From positions 123,363 through 187,362 of the forward strand of contig CAWKNX010000015.1 in NCBI GenBank assembly GCA_963851085.1: 64,000 nt of DNA, written 5' to 3'. Positions within the stretch are counted from its first letter, which is position 1, and each line of letters opens with the position of its first letter. This document shows, in pieces, positions 51,564 through 61,530 of this stretch. This stretch comes from DATFVJ01 sp963851085 (GTDB lineage Bacteria > Actinomycetota > Actinomycetes > Streptosporangiales > Streptosporangiaceae). Made by a program: the position numbers and the translations under genes. The notes under the pieces were generated by a model. It saw nothing but the letters and a program-made list of their open reading frames with translations. It was not told the origin of the DNA and made no database searches.

Positions 51564-52274
51564 ATGAGCGCTCTACGTGAAACCAGCCGACGGCTGGCTC
51601 GGCCTCAGCGGATTTCCTGGAGCGCCACCACCGAGGAAAGGGCGATGGCGCTGCCGGGAGACGATCTAGTGCCAGCTCCGATGGTGCAGACCACCCACGC
51701 CGTGACAATCAACGCACCGCCGCAGCGGGTCTGGCCATGGCTGGTGCAGACTGGCCAGGGGCGTGCCGGTTTCTACTCGGACTCGCGGTTTTGGGACCGG
51801 TCGGTGGACTGGTATTACCGCCGCCTTTCCCGTAAGCAGCCCGGGAAGGAAGCGGTCGGCTATCATGTCGCCGCCTCGGACCGGATCGTCTCGGCCTGGC
51901 AGAATCCGCACGTGGGGGACATCATCGCAGATGGGCCGCCTGGCACAGCCTATTACGTTGTACGGCAGGCCGAACCAGACAAGTCATGGGTCCTGTTCAC
52001 CGACACGCATCTGCGGTATCTGGTTCCGGCCCGCCTTCGTGACAGCCCCCGGCTTGGCATCTTCGGCGAGGTCAGCGACAGCTGCCTGCTGACCGAGCCG
52101 GAACCAGGGACGACACGAGTGGTTCGCCGCATGCGGCTGAAATGCGGGCCCTGGCTGTTCCGGGTGTACGTCGTTCCGATCGTCCTGGTCTGGGGCGAGA
52201 AGATCACGGCCCGGAACTTTCTGCGCGGGGTGAAGCGGCGGGCCGAGTCAGGCCATGCCGTGCCGTCTGGCTAG
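51564..52274 (+). CDS. SRPBCC/START-like protein
   Basis: A 236-residue protein: MVQTTHAVTINAPPQRVWPW, LVQTGQGRAGFYSDSRF, VSAWQNPHVGDIIADGPPGT and CLLTEPEPGTTRVVRRMRLK outline a START-like ligand-binding domain, with a hydrophobic tail (GPWLFRVYVVPIVLVWGEKI). ATG 51564 is the first good start. Function unknown. Confidence 0.7.
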   Translation: MSALRETSRRLARPQRISWSATTEERAMALPGDDLVPAPMVQTTHAVTINAPPQRVWPWLVQTGQGRAGFYSDSRFWDRSVDWYYRRLSRKQPGKEAVGYHVAASDRIVSAWQNPHVGDIIADGPPGTAYYVVRQAEPDKSWVLFTDTHLRYLVPARLRDSPRLGIFGEVSDSCLLTEPEPGTTRVVRRMRLKCGPWLFRVYVVPIVLVWGEKITARNFLRGVKRRAESGHAVPSG

Positions 52275-52279
52275 GGGTG

Positions 52280-52645
52280 CTGGATCGCAGCCAATGTGGT
52301 CTACCCACCGCGCGATGCGATGGGCGCCGATCACAGACTTGGTGAGGAACAGTACAAAAATAGATTGTGGGCATACGTCGAAGAACGGTTGGGCCCGGAA
52401 GCGAGCAAGACAGCTCTGAAAGAAATTGGGGAAGAATAGATTCACTGTCCCGAGTTGCGAACGAAGGCCTGCACGGCGACATCGCTGTGGATGAAGTACA
52501 TCGCCTCGCCTTGAACCTCGCGTTTCTAACGCACGACCTGCTGAAGCTCACTCCACCCACAGGAGAGCTAGCAAGATCGTACCGCACAGAACAAGAAAGA
52601 GAGTTGTCGCGGTTCATTGAGGCGGCTGCCCGAGATGATTCGTGA
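52280..52645 (+). pseudogene. Possible broken hypothetical gene
   Basis: One frame reads VVYPPRDAMGADHRLGEEQ, NRLWAYVEERLGPEASKTAL, KEIGEE-stop at about 52437. The frame beside it continues GRIDSLSRVANEGLHGDIAV, DEVHRLALNLAFLTHDLLKL to 52645. Together they look like one helical protein with a shift at 52430. No family recognised. Confidence 0.35.
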
Positions 52646-53227
52646 ACCAACGGTCCTGCGAGCCTGCGATGCGGGCTGGGCGACCAAGGCGCTGAGCGCT
52701 CCCGACACGACGGCGTGGCGCCCAGCGCGGGTGAAATCTCGCCGCTCAGGCAAATGTCGGCGGCACGTGAATACTGACCCCGGCGTGGCCATGTTCCAGG
52801 GGTTGCGCGGATCGCCAGCGGCCCAGCAGCTATCCTCGGCTGCCGCCGCAGCCGCCAAGGCTCCCCTTGCGCCGCCCGTGCGCAGCAAGACAGAGAGCTT
52901 GAAGAGATGGCTTGCCGCCCAGCCGGGAACGGCCACGGGGACAGACCAACGCCTTCAGGTGGGAGCACTTCCGCTATTGATTCGGCTCTGGTGAGCGCCT
53001 GGCGGGCGCGGGGCCTGGTCGCTGAGCAGCGCGGCAGAGTTGGCCTTGTAGCTGGCGAGCTGGACGCTCATGGGCGTGACCCCCCGTGCTCGAAGCCCCG
53101 GCGTGCGAACTCCGCGGCTGCCGCATAGCTGTGCCGCGTCAGAACCTCGCTCGTGAAGGTGGTCCATCGCAGCGACGGGGGATCAGCGCCCGACGGGCCT
53201 CGGGACTAGGCGGCCCAGAAGGCTGGA
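52646..53227. other. 582-bp region without a recognised gene
   Basis: Overlapping frames exist on both strands but none has family motifs or a convincing start. Confidence 0.45.
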
Positions 53228-53502
53228 CTACGGGTAGATCTCGCGGCGGTGACCTGCATCCACGACCAGGATCACGAGACGCTCATCGTTTACGGTGTAC
53301 GTGACCCGGTAGTCTTTGGCGACCCTTATTCGCCAGACACCGTGCATCCCGGTCAACATCTTGGCTCCGACCGGCCTCGGATCGTCCCGCAGGGCTTCCG
53401 TAGCGGTTCTGATCTGATCTGCTCTGCGACCGAGCGGTCAAGCTTGCGGAGCGAGCGGAGAGCTTTGGGGGCGAACTCCAGCGTGTACCGCGAGGGTGTC
53501 AC
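53228..53502 (-). pseudogene. RelE/ParE-type toxin with 5-bp duplication
   Basis: GTG overlaps the antitoxin stop (GTGA). It reads SRYTLEFAPKALRSLRKLDR, SVAEQIRS, then shifts. On the plus strand CTGAT occurs twice in tandem at 53409-53418. Removing one copy restores AEQIRTATEALRDDPRPVG, MHGVWRIRVAKDYRVTYTV, VVDAGHRREIYP and an 89-residue RelE-family toxin. As written it is inactive. Confidence 0.8.
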
Positions 53503-53786
53503 GAATCGAGGCCAAGTTCTGCCCAGACCTGCTCGGCCGGGATCGGGTTGGCGCCTGCCTCGATTTCCGCGAGCGATTCCCGGGCCGCGTGCGCGTCGGC
53601 AAAGTCCTCAAGCAGTTCGCGGAACTGCTCTGGCGACATGCTCTCCAGCTCCGCGGCGATCTCAGCGGGGACGATCGCGGCCAAACGCTGGCCATGCTCG
53701 GTGAGATAGATGACCTTCCCCCGGGCAGCATCGCGCGCGGCGATGGTGACATCGCCTGGCACATCGTCCAGCGGGATCTCGCTCAT
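53499..53786 (-). CDS. Phd/YefM-type antitoxin
   Basis: A 95-residue protein (MSEIPLDDVPGDVTIAARDA, ARGKVIYLTEHGQRLAAIVP, AEQVWAELGLDS). The first 50 residues have the Phd/YefM DNA-binding pattern; the C-terminal part binds the toxin. ATG 53786 is used. It is coupled to the broken RelE toxin. An intact antitoxin with a dead toxin is a common decay state. Confidence 0.75.
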   Translation of the reverse strand: MSEIPLDDVPGDVTIAARDAARGKVIYLTEHGQRLAAIVPAEIAAELESMSPEQFRELLEDFADAHAARESLAEIEAGANPIPAEQVWAELGLDS

Positions 53787-53968
53787 GACACCACTGTACG
53801 GTCCCCAGTGTCCGACGGCTGACGTTACCGGAGGAGCCTGGCCTCCTTGCATGTCGCCCCGGCCGGGGGAACAGGTACCAGATGCGACCGTCCGCCTGCA
53901 CCGACAGGACGTTGCTGTCAAAAACGTCCGGATCGTGATCATGGTCCGGGCATTCTTGCTGGTCAGAC

Positions 53969-54014
53969 TGGTGGTCTGGGGCAGGATCGAACTGCCGACC
54001 TTCCGCTTTTCAGG
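53969..54014 (-). other. tRNA-Phe 3'-end sequence, candidate att site 2
   Basis: The minus strand reads CCTGAAAAGCGGAAGGTCGG (anticodon loop CTGAAAA of tRNA-Phe GAA), T-arm GGCAGTTCGATCCTGCC and acceptor CCAGACCACCA. It repeats site 1 at 49143 with two differences in about 45 bp and, like it, lacks the 5' half. Confidence 0.65.
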
Positions 54015-54555
54015 TGTAGCGGTCGGCCACGTCACCGAGGATCCGGCCTGGTGGTGTGGTGACTGCCGTGCGCTGGCGACCGGGGCTGGATGCCGTCGTT
54101 GCCGTCATCGTTGCCGTCAGGTCGGCCCAGGCCATCCGATGGCAAGCCGACCCGGCCCGCAGGGGCGCCAGGCCCGAGGACCGGAAGCGGCGCGGCAGCA
54201 GTTTCCACTCATCGCGGTCAGCCCGCCGCTTCATTTACCCGAACCCCGCAACAGCGTCTTGCTATATTTCTCGATACTTTCTGAAATGTCATCACGCAAT
54301 TGCGGCACCTCATGCAGGGCATCGGCAATTTCCGGCCAATGAGCACGCGCCCGCCTCACGGTATCCATTGCATGTTCCGGTAGATTAGCCCCCGCAGCAT
54401 TGAGTCTGTCCTGCAGTGCCTCAAATGTTCGCAGGCTGACTCTTTCGTAGATCTTAGATCCGCCGAATTTCAGTGCAAGGTCACCCGGTATTCCGCCGAT
54501 GCGATAAGTTGCTGTCGAAACAAAGTCGTATGCAGGTGACAGGGTCGGAATCCTA

Positions 54556-55501
54556 GAGGGTTATTAGAAACTCAATTCGAAGAAATAGAGGCCGATGGCC
54601 GCGCGGAAAGAATCAAGAAACGTGCGGAGCGGCCGCCGGTAATCGGTGAAAAGGATCTTCCATGCCTTGAGGTGCGCAACTGCGCGCTCGATGGGAGCGC
54701 GGATAGAACTGACCTGGTTATTGTATTGGTGTTCACGCACGTATAGCTCACGACCCGGCGGCTTCTTGGCGGGCGTGATGTAGCCAGATCCTTGGAATCC
54801 TTTGTCCGCGATAACGGCCCCGGCCAGATCCAGGATCTCCTTCACCTCGCCTTCCAGTTTCTTCATATCGTGATCACATCCAGGAGCCGGGCCCGAGACG
54901 AAGATTATATTTCCGAATTCATCGCCGATAATCAGGCTGCCATGACCGGTAGTGCCGTATTTCCCGGCCCACAGCTCACGGGCGCCCTCCCATGACCAGC
55001 ACGGCCACAACGTGCCGTCCACCAGTACCAGCCTGCCCCGGGTCATCTCCTTGGCCTCCTTCGGGTCCGGCCGGAATTCTGCGGTCGCCTGAGCAATCAG
55101 CGGGGTGAAATCTCTCATGATGTTCGAGACGGTGCCCTGCGAGATCCCGAAGAGATCGCCAATGACTTCTTCGATCATATTCTGCCGCTTGTAGAGCAGC
55201 GCGACCATAATCGCTTCCCGCAGTGAGAGGCTCTTCGGCCGCCCGGTTCCCTTATCCCAGGGCTCAGGAAGGATATCTTCGATACGCGCTTCCAGGTCAT
55301 CGAGTTGTTCGGCATCCAGCCCGAAGGTGCGATGGTAACGCAACGGCTCCTCCATCGGTTGAGGGTTTTGGCTAGCACCTCCTTTCTACCGATATGAGGA
55401 GCCGTTGTCTTTTAGACACGCCGGACCGAAATTAGAGAGTTTAATATAACAATTGGGATAGGTCAGCAAAAGCTTGTGCTGAAGAGTTTCTGATAACCCT
55501 C
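54556..55501 (-). mobile_element. IS5-family insertion sequence, complete
   Basis: 946 bp with 18-bp inverted ends GAGGGTTATTAGAAACTC and GAGTTTCTGATAACCCTC (one mismatch), flanked by CTA at 54553-54555 and 55502-55504. It interrupts hipA. A truncated relative is at 40313. Confidence 0.9.
54564..55355 (-). CDS. IS5-family transposase
   Basis: A 263-residue transposase: HTH region RPKSLSLREAIMVALLYKRQ, FGISQGTVSNIMRDFTPLI, then the DDE core with RLVLVDGTLWPCWSW, AGAVIADKGFQGSGYITP and RAPIERAVAHLKAW. It appears intact. Confidence 0.92.
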   Translation of the reverse strand: MEEPLRYHRTFGLDAEQLDDLEARIEDILPEPWDKGTGRPKSLSLREAIMVALLYKRQNMIEEVIGDLFGISQGTVSNIMRDFTPLIAQATAEFRPDPKEAKEMTRGRLVLVDGTLWPCWSWEGARELWAGKYGTTGHGSLIIGDEFGNIIFVSGPAPGCDHDMKKLEGEVKEILDLAGAVIADKGFQGSGYITPAKKPPGRELYVREHQYNNQVSSIRAPIERAVAHLKAWKILFTDYRRPLRTFLDSFRAAIGLYFFELSF

Positions 55502-56876
55502 CTAGTGTCTCGATAGATGAGTGACCAGTTTTTTAGATGGCCGTCACCGTTACTGATAAGAACAGTAAACGCTAGCCTCCGAGCGAATTGCCGCAGACTA
55601 GCCAGATCACGGCGGCGGTAAATAAGGGATGCAACTGACTCGTAGTTGCCCGAATATTTGTGGTCTGAGTATATATTGCAGACCTGAGCTAGATCCTCAA
55701 TGTGTATACGCCGCCGGTCGATATCTCGGTCGAATCGTCGGATCGCAAATGCCCACTTCTCCGTACCTGGCCACACGTTCGAGGGAAGCCCTTGAATCTC
55801 ATCACGGTGAACTAGTCTAATCTCGGGTACATCGATTCCGGCTGCCGCAGCCAGCGACATCATCGCGAACTCGTTGCGTGGAACCTCTGCATAGAGCTGG
55901 TCCGGCAACTTAACGATCCAGTCACCTCCCTCACCAAAAGCTGGCAACGTGAGCCGATCCCTATCGGTGATCATGGAGAACTTCAACTGCACACCCGCCA
56001 AGGAGAATCGCCAGCCAGGATGCTCCGCAGCATGCGAGAGAGGCAATCCTCGGTCACCGTGGTCGGTGTGGTCCCATACCGCCTCGTGCGGTGACATCTC
56101 AGCTGGCAGGACTCGTACCGCTCCCGGAAGATCGTGACCTACTTGTGCCAACAACTCCATCTCTCTATCGGCTGACACACCACGATCATCGGCGATCCAT
56201 TCTCGTAGTCTCCCTTCTGGTAGCAGATTTGAAAACCAGGGCGGCAGCCGTAGTTTCGCCGCATGCGGTTTCAGCAGATCCTGCTCAAAGATGAGCCCAA
56301 GGACCGGCCGGAAGGGATTATTACGATACTCCTCATCAAGGGTAAATCGTGTATGATCACCACGCTGTGTGATGATCCCGGCACGAGAATCCGCCATCCA
56401 GACGCCGTAGGCCACCTCAGGCTGATTCATTATCTACCTCTTCGAGGTCCTCGACCAACAGTTCTGTGAGCGACGGAGTATCCTCGAATCCCCACTCGCA
56501 TTCGCGCTGCAGGAAGCCGGTAAGCTGCTTTCGCAGCGCGCCTTGCCTCGCTTTCATAAACTCATCAGTTCGCCCGTTTGTGAGAAGTTGCACCATCTCT
56601 GGTGAAATCATGTGTGATGCGAGTGCAGCGTTCCATACACTATCCTCAATATGAAGGGGCCGCTGCAGGATCAGCTCTTGAATGGCACCCACTTCGACGT
56701 CCACGATGGGATGCAATGCACGGTTCGCCGCCCATAGGCGGTACTCCGAGGGAACTGCCAGTCTCGGCACGATGTATCGGACTGCATCGAAGGCGGTGGT
56801 CCTATCGATTAGGGATGCCGAAAGATCTTCACGGTCAAAGACCTCCCCATCATTTAGCGACCGGGGACTTGCCGCC

Positions 56877-58653
56877 CAGGGCGCCTGCAAGATAGGTAAT
56901 TCAGCAAGCGTGTAGCGGGTTGCCGCTGGTCAGCGGAGCGGGCCAGGCCGGCAGGGCGGTCGCGAGTCGATTGCGTGCCTCGTTGCGGTCACGGTGCGAG
57001 CGCGCCAGGGTAACGGCGCGTGTCATTCCGGGGATACGGGGTTCCCCGGGGAAAACTGGTTCTTCTGCGAAAAATCACCGTGCCCACGGAGGAACCCCGC
57101 GTGCCCAAGTCTGCCATGCCCGTGCTGTGCCATGTCCTCGTCCCGGAAGTGCTGCCCGCGGTGATGCCGGATCTTCCCGCGGTGCCGGAGGTGCTGCCCG
57201 TTCCGCTGCCTGATCTCGTCCTGCCGTCCCGTCTGCCGGCGGACCTGCCCGCAGAGGGACGTGCCGCGCTGGCTGCGGCCCTGGAGGGCCCGCTGCCCGC
57301 CGGGCAGCGGCCGGAAAGAGGGGAACTGGCACGCGGATCAGTTCCTTCCCGCTGGGATGATGCCGAGCTGGCGCGGCTGCGGGGTTTCCTGCGCGCGGTG
57401 GACGACCTCCGCGGGCGGCAGGGCCGCATCTACCCGCTGGATTACCTGCTGGCGCTGCCGCTGATCGCGGGCATGGCCGGGGACGGCGAGCTGGACGCGG
57501 CCGCGGAATGGGCCGGGACGGCACCGCCGGAACTGCTGCTCAGGCTGGGTGCCCCGCTGGACAGGGCAGGAGAGCCGCGCCGCCCGGACGCCACCACGCT
57601 CAGCCGCGGTCTGGCTGGCTGCGACCAGGGCCAGTACGACGACGCACTGTGCGCGTGGTCCGCAGCCCGATCCCGCGCGCTGTCCGGCATGCGCCGCCAC
57701 CTGCGGATCGACGGGAAGGCGGTGCGCGGCGCCGCCCGCGGCGGGCGCGCCCCGATGCTGCTGTCCGGGATCTGGGACGACGGCACCACCGCCGCCCAGC
57801 TCCCGGTGAACGTGAAGAAGACGAACGAGATCCCGGTCTTCCGGGACCTGCTGAAGAAGGTCCCGGACCTGGCCGGGGCAGTGATCACCGCGGACCAGAT
57901 GCACACCCAGCGCGAGCACGCCCGGCAGATCGGCGCCGCGGGCGCCTTCTTCATCTTCACCATCGGGGAGAACCAGCCGCGCCTGTTCGACGCGGCCGGC
58001 GCCCTGCCCTGGGAATCAGTAGCAGGAGAGGCCTGGACCGTCGACCGGGGCCACGGGCGCGTCGACGTCCGCACCATCAAGACGCTGCCGCCCACGCCGC
58101 GGATCAGGGAGCTGTTCCCGCACGTGGAGCAAGTGTTCCTCGTCGAGCGCTACAGCTACGGCACCGGCGGGGAACTGCTCGGCGCGGTCGCCGTCCTCGG
58201 CATCACCAGCCTGCCGGGCAGGCCAGGCCGACGCCGCTGACCTGCTGGCTTACCTCCGCGGCCACTGGGCCATTGAGATGCATCACTATGTCCGTGATGT
58301 CGTTTTCGGGGAGGACTCCAGCCGCACCGGCCGCGCACACCGGGCCATGGCCGCCGTCCGCAACACCGTCGCCGGCATCCTCCACCTGCACCAGGTCCCG
58401 AATATCGCCGCACAGCTCCGCGCCAATCACCGCGACCCCTACCAGCTCCCGCTGCAGCTTCTCGGCCTCATGACCCCGCTGGCGCCAAAGGGAAACCCTG
58501 CCGTGACCTGACAACGGCGCCAGCCAGGCCGGTAAGCACCGCACCTCACCCCGCCCGTCCAGGAAACCGCCACCTGACCAGCATAAACACGATCAGCTAT
58601 TGGGCCGTGGGGGTAAGCCACCCTCATAAACCGCCGATCTTGCAGCCGCCCTG
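56877..58653 (+). mobile_element. ISAs1-family insertion sequence
   Basis: 1777 bp. The ends CAGGGCGCCTGCAAGATAGG and (reverse) CAGGGCGGCTGCAAGATCGG are inverted repeats. The 10-bp direct repeat ACTTGCCGCC flanks it at 56867-56876 and 58654-58663. It interrupts the DUF262 gene. Confidence 0.88.
57101..58511 (+). pseudogene. ISAs1-family transposase, frameshifted
   Basis: GGAGG precedes GTG 57101. The main frame carries LRGFLRAVDDLRGRQGRIYP, HLRIDGKAVRGAARGG, PVFRDLLKKVPDLAGAVITA and GHGRVDVRTIKTLP, the ISAs1 DDE core. After TSLPGRPG it ends at 58240. Another frame continues LLAYLRGHWAIEMHHYVRDV, VFGEDSSRTGRAHRAMAAVR to 58511, including the final catalytic Glu region. One indel near 58222 makes the enzyme probably inactive. 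Confidence 0.85.
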
Positions 58654-59905
58654 ACTTGCCGCCCACCATGCGCATAGAGTTATTTTTGTGGAAGCTTCGT
58701 TACTACGAAACCGCCTAAGATCTGGAAGATGCGAATCTGGCCGATCTACCAGCGTTAGGAGATCGCCGAGAGACCCCAGCAGATCATTAGGTCGGATAGC
58801 AAAGCTCAACGCGCGCACCGCACCAGTCGTGCTGCCCTTGAAATTCTCTGGACCCGCCACGGCGGCTCGCCAGAACCATCGCCGCAGCAGCGTGAGGCTT
58901 CGTTCATCAGGTTCCGGATAATGAGCGAAGAAACGGCTGAGAACTACCAGGAGGTGTCGGTAGGCAAGCATGCTAAAGTGCGGAACCCCGGCATCACCCT
59001 GCAGGAAGGACACAGCCCTCCTGAGGGCTTCCCCACCACGACGGTAGGCCGTGTCTCGATCCTCTTCTGGGAACTGAACTATGGCACGGCCAACTTCATT
59101 GAGATTACCGAACTCGTTTCGAATTTCGCGCATGACATCAGGGCTTCGACGGGCAAGAATCGCCTTCAGCACTGTGTCATTGTCAATGACTCCAAACCCG
59201 AGATCCTCGTCGATGCTTTGAGCAATCCGGTCGAATGTGAGTGTTCTATCTTTGGCTTCCTCTGCACCTGCGAACAGAGCGGAGAATATCTCTGCCCTAC
59301 TCAGTCGCTTTCCATAGTTATTCATCCTGTCGAAGATGTCCTGGAGCACACGTGCGTCACCTTCGACAACTTCATAAGCAGGTATCTGGAATTGGCGCAG
59401 AGTCTTAGTGATCTCGTTAGCCTGATCGATATAGTCGACCACTTCTGGATTTGCCGCAAACCACCTTAGTAGACTCTGAAGATCGAAGATTATAGGTAGC
59501 GGGATAATTAGCGGGTCGTCCACCGCAGGTCGAGGAACGAACTGCCGCCCGATCAGGTGGTAGGCGAGGGCAAAGCGTGGGTCAGACGAACCTCCCTCAT
59601 TCAACGAATTTGCCAGACTGGTGATGCGCTGCTGCCCGTCGACAACCCAAAGCGCGCGGTCGGTGTGCGGGGCCTTGATGCTCAACGCGCCGAGCTGCAC
59701 AGTCTGCGCCCGAGCAGGACGTCGCCATAGGAGTAGAGAGCCGACGGGATAGCCTCGGACAATGCTGTCAAACAGCCGGATCACGTCTTGTCTTTGCCAC
59801 CGGAAATCCCGCTGGAAGTGCGGCACACGAATTTGGCCATTCCATGCCATGTTGACCAGCGACTCGATGTCGTACATGGTTGCGCTGGGGCGGGCATCCA
59901 GTCCA

Positions 59906-60178
59906 CTACTCATTTCCGCATTCCCCTGTCTGCCTTACGTTTCCGGACTGCATCGCGTCCACCCAACCGACGGCAAGTACCTCCGGCTCGATGCGGGCGG
60001 CACGGTCCGGTACTACACACCAGCGCTGCTCCCATACCCCAAGGCTACGGACATGCTGCGACAGACGCGCAACATCTGGGTTGTGGGGCGGCCGCACATC
60101 GACCTCGTGGTACGGGTGAGGCGAAGCTGCGCCCCCAGCAGAGTAGATGGCTGTGACCCCCGAAGAAAAGGCAGGCAT
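59906..60178 (-). CDS. Possible small gene upstream of the DUF262 gene
   Basis: A 90-residue frame (HEVDVRPPHNPDVARLSQHV, RSLGVWEQRWCVVPD, IEPEVLAVGWVDAMQ) whose stop overlaps the DUF262 start by 8 bases, which favours a real operon member. No ribosome site is clear and the opposite strand is also open, so it is uncertain. Family not recognised. Confidence 0.4.
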   Translation of the reverse strand: MPAFSSGVTAIYSAGGAASPHPYHEVDVRPPHNPDVARLSQHVRSLGVWEQRWCVVPDRAARIEPEVLAVGWVDAMQSGNVRQTGECGNE

Positions 60179-60683
60179 CGCCTCCCGCTCAGGCCACAGT
60201 AAGACCGTCTTCCCCTCGTAGCTGCCGATCTTAGGACGACGGCGGCGTGGATCAAGGCTCGCCGTAGCCGAGCGCGTAGCGGCTTGGCTTTAACGTGCGT
60301 GCCGCTGAGCCAGCACCCAGGCTGCGCAGAGGGGAACTGCCGTCCGGTGATGTGGGATTCTCTCGCAGTCTTAAAGTGTGCTCGTCTCCTGCGCGGCGAG
60401 GCCGTGCGCCGGGTCGGCCCGCAGAGGCCGCACGCCCGGCGCAGCGGACCGTGGCCGCGGCGGTGAGCGGAGCGAGCCGCCTTGATGGCGTAGAGAAAGT
60501 TCTCACAGCCCTGGTCGCCTCGCCTCGCCGGTCGCGCCGCCTGGTCGCGTCGCCCAGGTGCGCCGTCTCGGGCCGGTCGGCGCTGCTCGGCAACGCCGGG
60601 TTTACGGCTCGGATCGTTCGGCGGGCGGCGATAGCGGCGCTGACTCGTCACTCATACCGGTGATGGCCACAGTCGAGAAGCCG
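60179..60683. other. 505-bp region without a recognised gene
   Basis: Very GC-rich with overlapping short frames; no motifs or ribosome sites were seen. Confidence 0.45.
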
Positions 60684-60980
60684 CTAGAACGGCCGGAGCC
60701 TGTGCTCGCGGTCCTGGTCGGCCTGGTCGCGGAGCCTGGTTTCGAGGGTGATCATGTCGGGTGCCTCGATGGTGACGGTGGCGCTGTCCCAGCCGGTGCG
60801 CTGGGCGATGTATCCGGGCCTGGTGAGGTTCTTGGCGATGGCCCACCCCCTGCATCTGTAGGTGAAGATGATGCGGTCCAGTTCGGCATCCCAGTCGCGG
60901 TCCTTGGCTCCCGCACCGATGCCCGTGGTCGGCTGTTGCGGCTGTGCGCGAGGCCCGGCGGAATTGTTCGCGGCGGTCAC
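60684..60980 (-). CDS. Small conserved-looking protein coupled to the ATPase
   Basis: A 98-residue protein that begins GTG in the stop of the ATPase gene (GTGA). The core KDRDWDAELDRIIFTYRCRG, WAIAKNLTRPGYIAQRTGWD, TVTIEAPDMITLETRLRDQA is well structured. No family name recalled. The coupling suggests joint function. Confidence 0.55.
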   Translation of the reverse strand: MTAANNSAGPRAQPQQPTTGIGAGAKDRDWDAELDRIIFTYRCRGWAIAKNLTRPGYIAQRTGWDSATVTIEAPDMITLETRLRDQADQDREHRLRPF

Positions 60981-61384
60981 GGGGTGGTCCAGTTGAGGCG
61001 GAACCAGGCTGCGCGGCCGATGTATCCGCCGTCGATTCCGCAGTCGCTGGCGAGGGCGCGGACGATGGTAAGGCCGTGGCCGCGTCCGTCGTGGTGGTCG
61101 GTTTCGGTCCAGTCGCCGCCGCTGTCTTCGATCTCGACCCATACGTAGTCGCCTTCGTCGACTTCCGCCCGGACGGTGAAGTCGCCGCCGCTCCGGCCTG
61201 AGCGGCTGTGCTGGATGGCGTTGGCTGCGAGTTCGGAGGCGCACAGGATCGCATCGTCGGCGCGGGGGCAGTCGCCGAGGAACGCGGCGAGGTCGGCGCG
61301 TACTAGGTGGGCCTGCTCCGGGCTGCCGGGGTAGGTGTGGTCGTAGGCACGCCGGGTGGGGGCTCCTGGGGGTGACGTCGCCAT
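60977..61384 (-). CDS. RsbW-like ATP-binding protein (HATPase_c)
   Basis: A 135-residue GHKL ATPase. N-box AILCASELAANAIQHSRSG, G1 box WVEIEDSGGDW, G2 box GRGHGLTIVRAL. Short proteins of this type are anti-sigma-factor kinases or regulatory ATPases abundant in Actinobacteria. ATG 61384 is used; a longer start at 61492 is less likely. Divergent from the monooxygenase-like gene. Confidence 0.85.
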   Translation of the reverse strand: MATSPPGAPTRRAYDHTYPGSPEQAHLVRADLAAFLGDCPRADDAILCASELAANAIQHSRSGRSGGDFTVRAEVDEGDYVWVEIEDSGGDWTETDHHDGRGHGLTIVRALASDCGIDGGYIGRAAWFRLNWTTP

Positions 61385-61434
61385 TGGTACCTCGCGTCTG
61401 CGCAGGCTTTGGACTCGGACTCTCGTGATGGTAC

Positions 61435-61500
61435 TTAAAGTATCTGTTCCGTACAATGAATACGTGCAATTTGGTGTACGGGTACGGGACAATGGGTACG
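61435..61500. promoter_or_regulatory. GTAC-rich repeat region in divergent promoter
   Basis: Several short repeats (GGTACTTAAAGTA, CCGTACAATG, GTGTACGGGTACGGG, GGGTACGG) lie between divergent starts. A further AGTACTTAAA is found near 63055 at the end of the HTH gene. They could be sites for the HTH regulator at 61836. Confidence 0.4.
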
Positions 61501-61530
61501 GTGATCAGCCGCCCCTGGAAGGAGGTCCGC

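Larger units (their letters stand above)
54231..56430 (-). pseudogene. hipA: HipA-type kinase interrupted by an IS5-family element
   Basis: The N-terminal part (56430-55505) has WRFSLAGVQLKFSMI, DWIVKLPDQLYAEVPRNEF, AFAIRRFDRD and the catalytic ISNGDGHLKNWSLIY. Beyond the IS the reading resumes as IPTLSPAYDFVSTATYRI (metal-binding D) and IPGDLALKFGGSKIYERVSL to a stop at 54231. Excising 54556-55501 and one CTA joins YRDTR-IPTLSP in frame and gives 416 residues, a normal HipA length. HipA kinases phosphorylate tRNA synthetases. No HipB-like gene is adjacent; the upstream partner is a DUF262 protein that overlaps it by 14 bp. Confidence 0.85.
56417..59913 (-). pseudogene. DUF262-domain protein interrupted by an ISAs1-type element
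   Basis: The first part (59913-58654) holds the DUF262 signature: VPHFQRDFRWQRQDVIRLFD, SIVRGYPVGSLLLWRR, ALWVVDGQQRITSLANSL, QDIFDRMNNYGKRLSRAEIF. Beyond the IS the gene continues PRSLNDGEVFDREDLSASL to 56417. Excising 56877-58653 and one copy of ACTTGCCGCC gives a 569-residue open frame. DUF262 proteins (GmrSD group) combine a ParB-like nucleotide-driven domain with nuclease or other functions, often in defence. It overlaps the downstream hipA by 14 bp. Confidence 0.8.

Noticed and set aside
58921..59469. 182-codon plus-strand frame opposite DUF262
   Set aside because: The minus strand has the conserved FQRDFRW and VVDGQQR motifs; this is a shadow.
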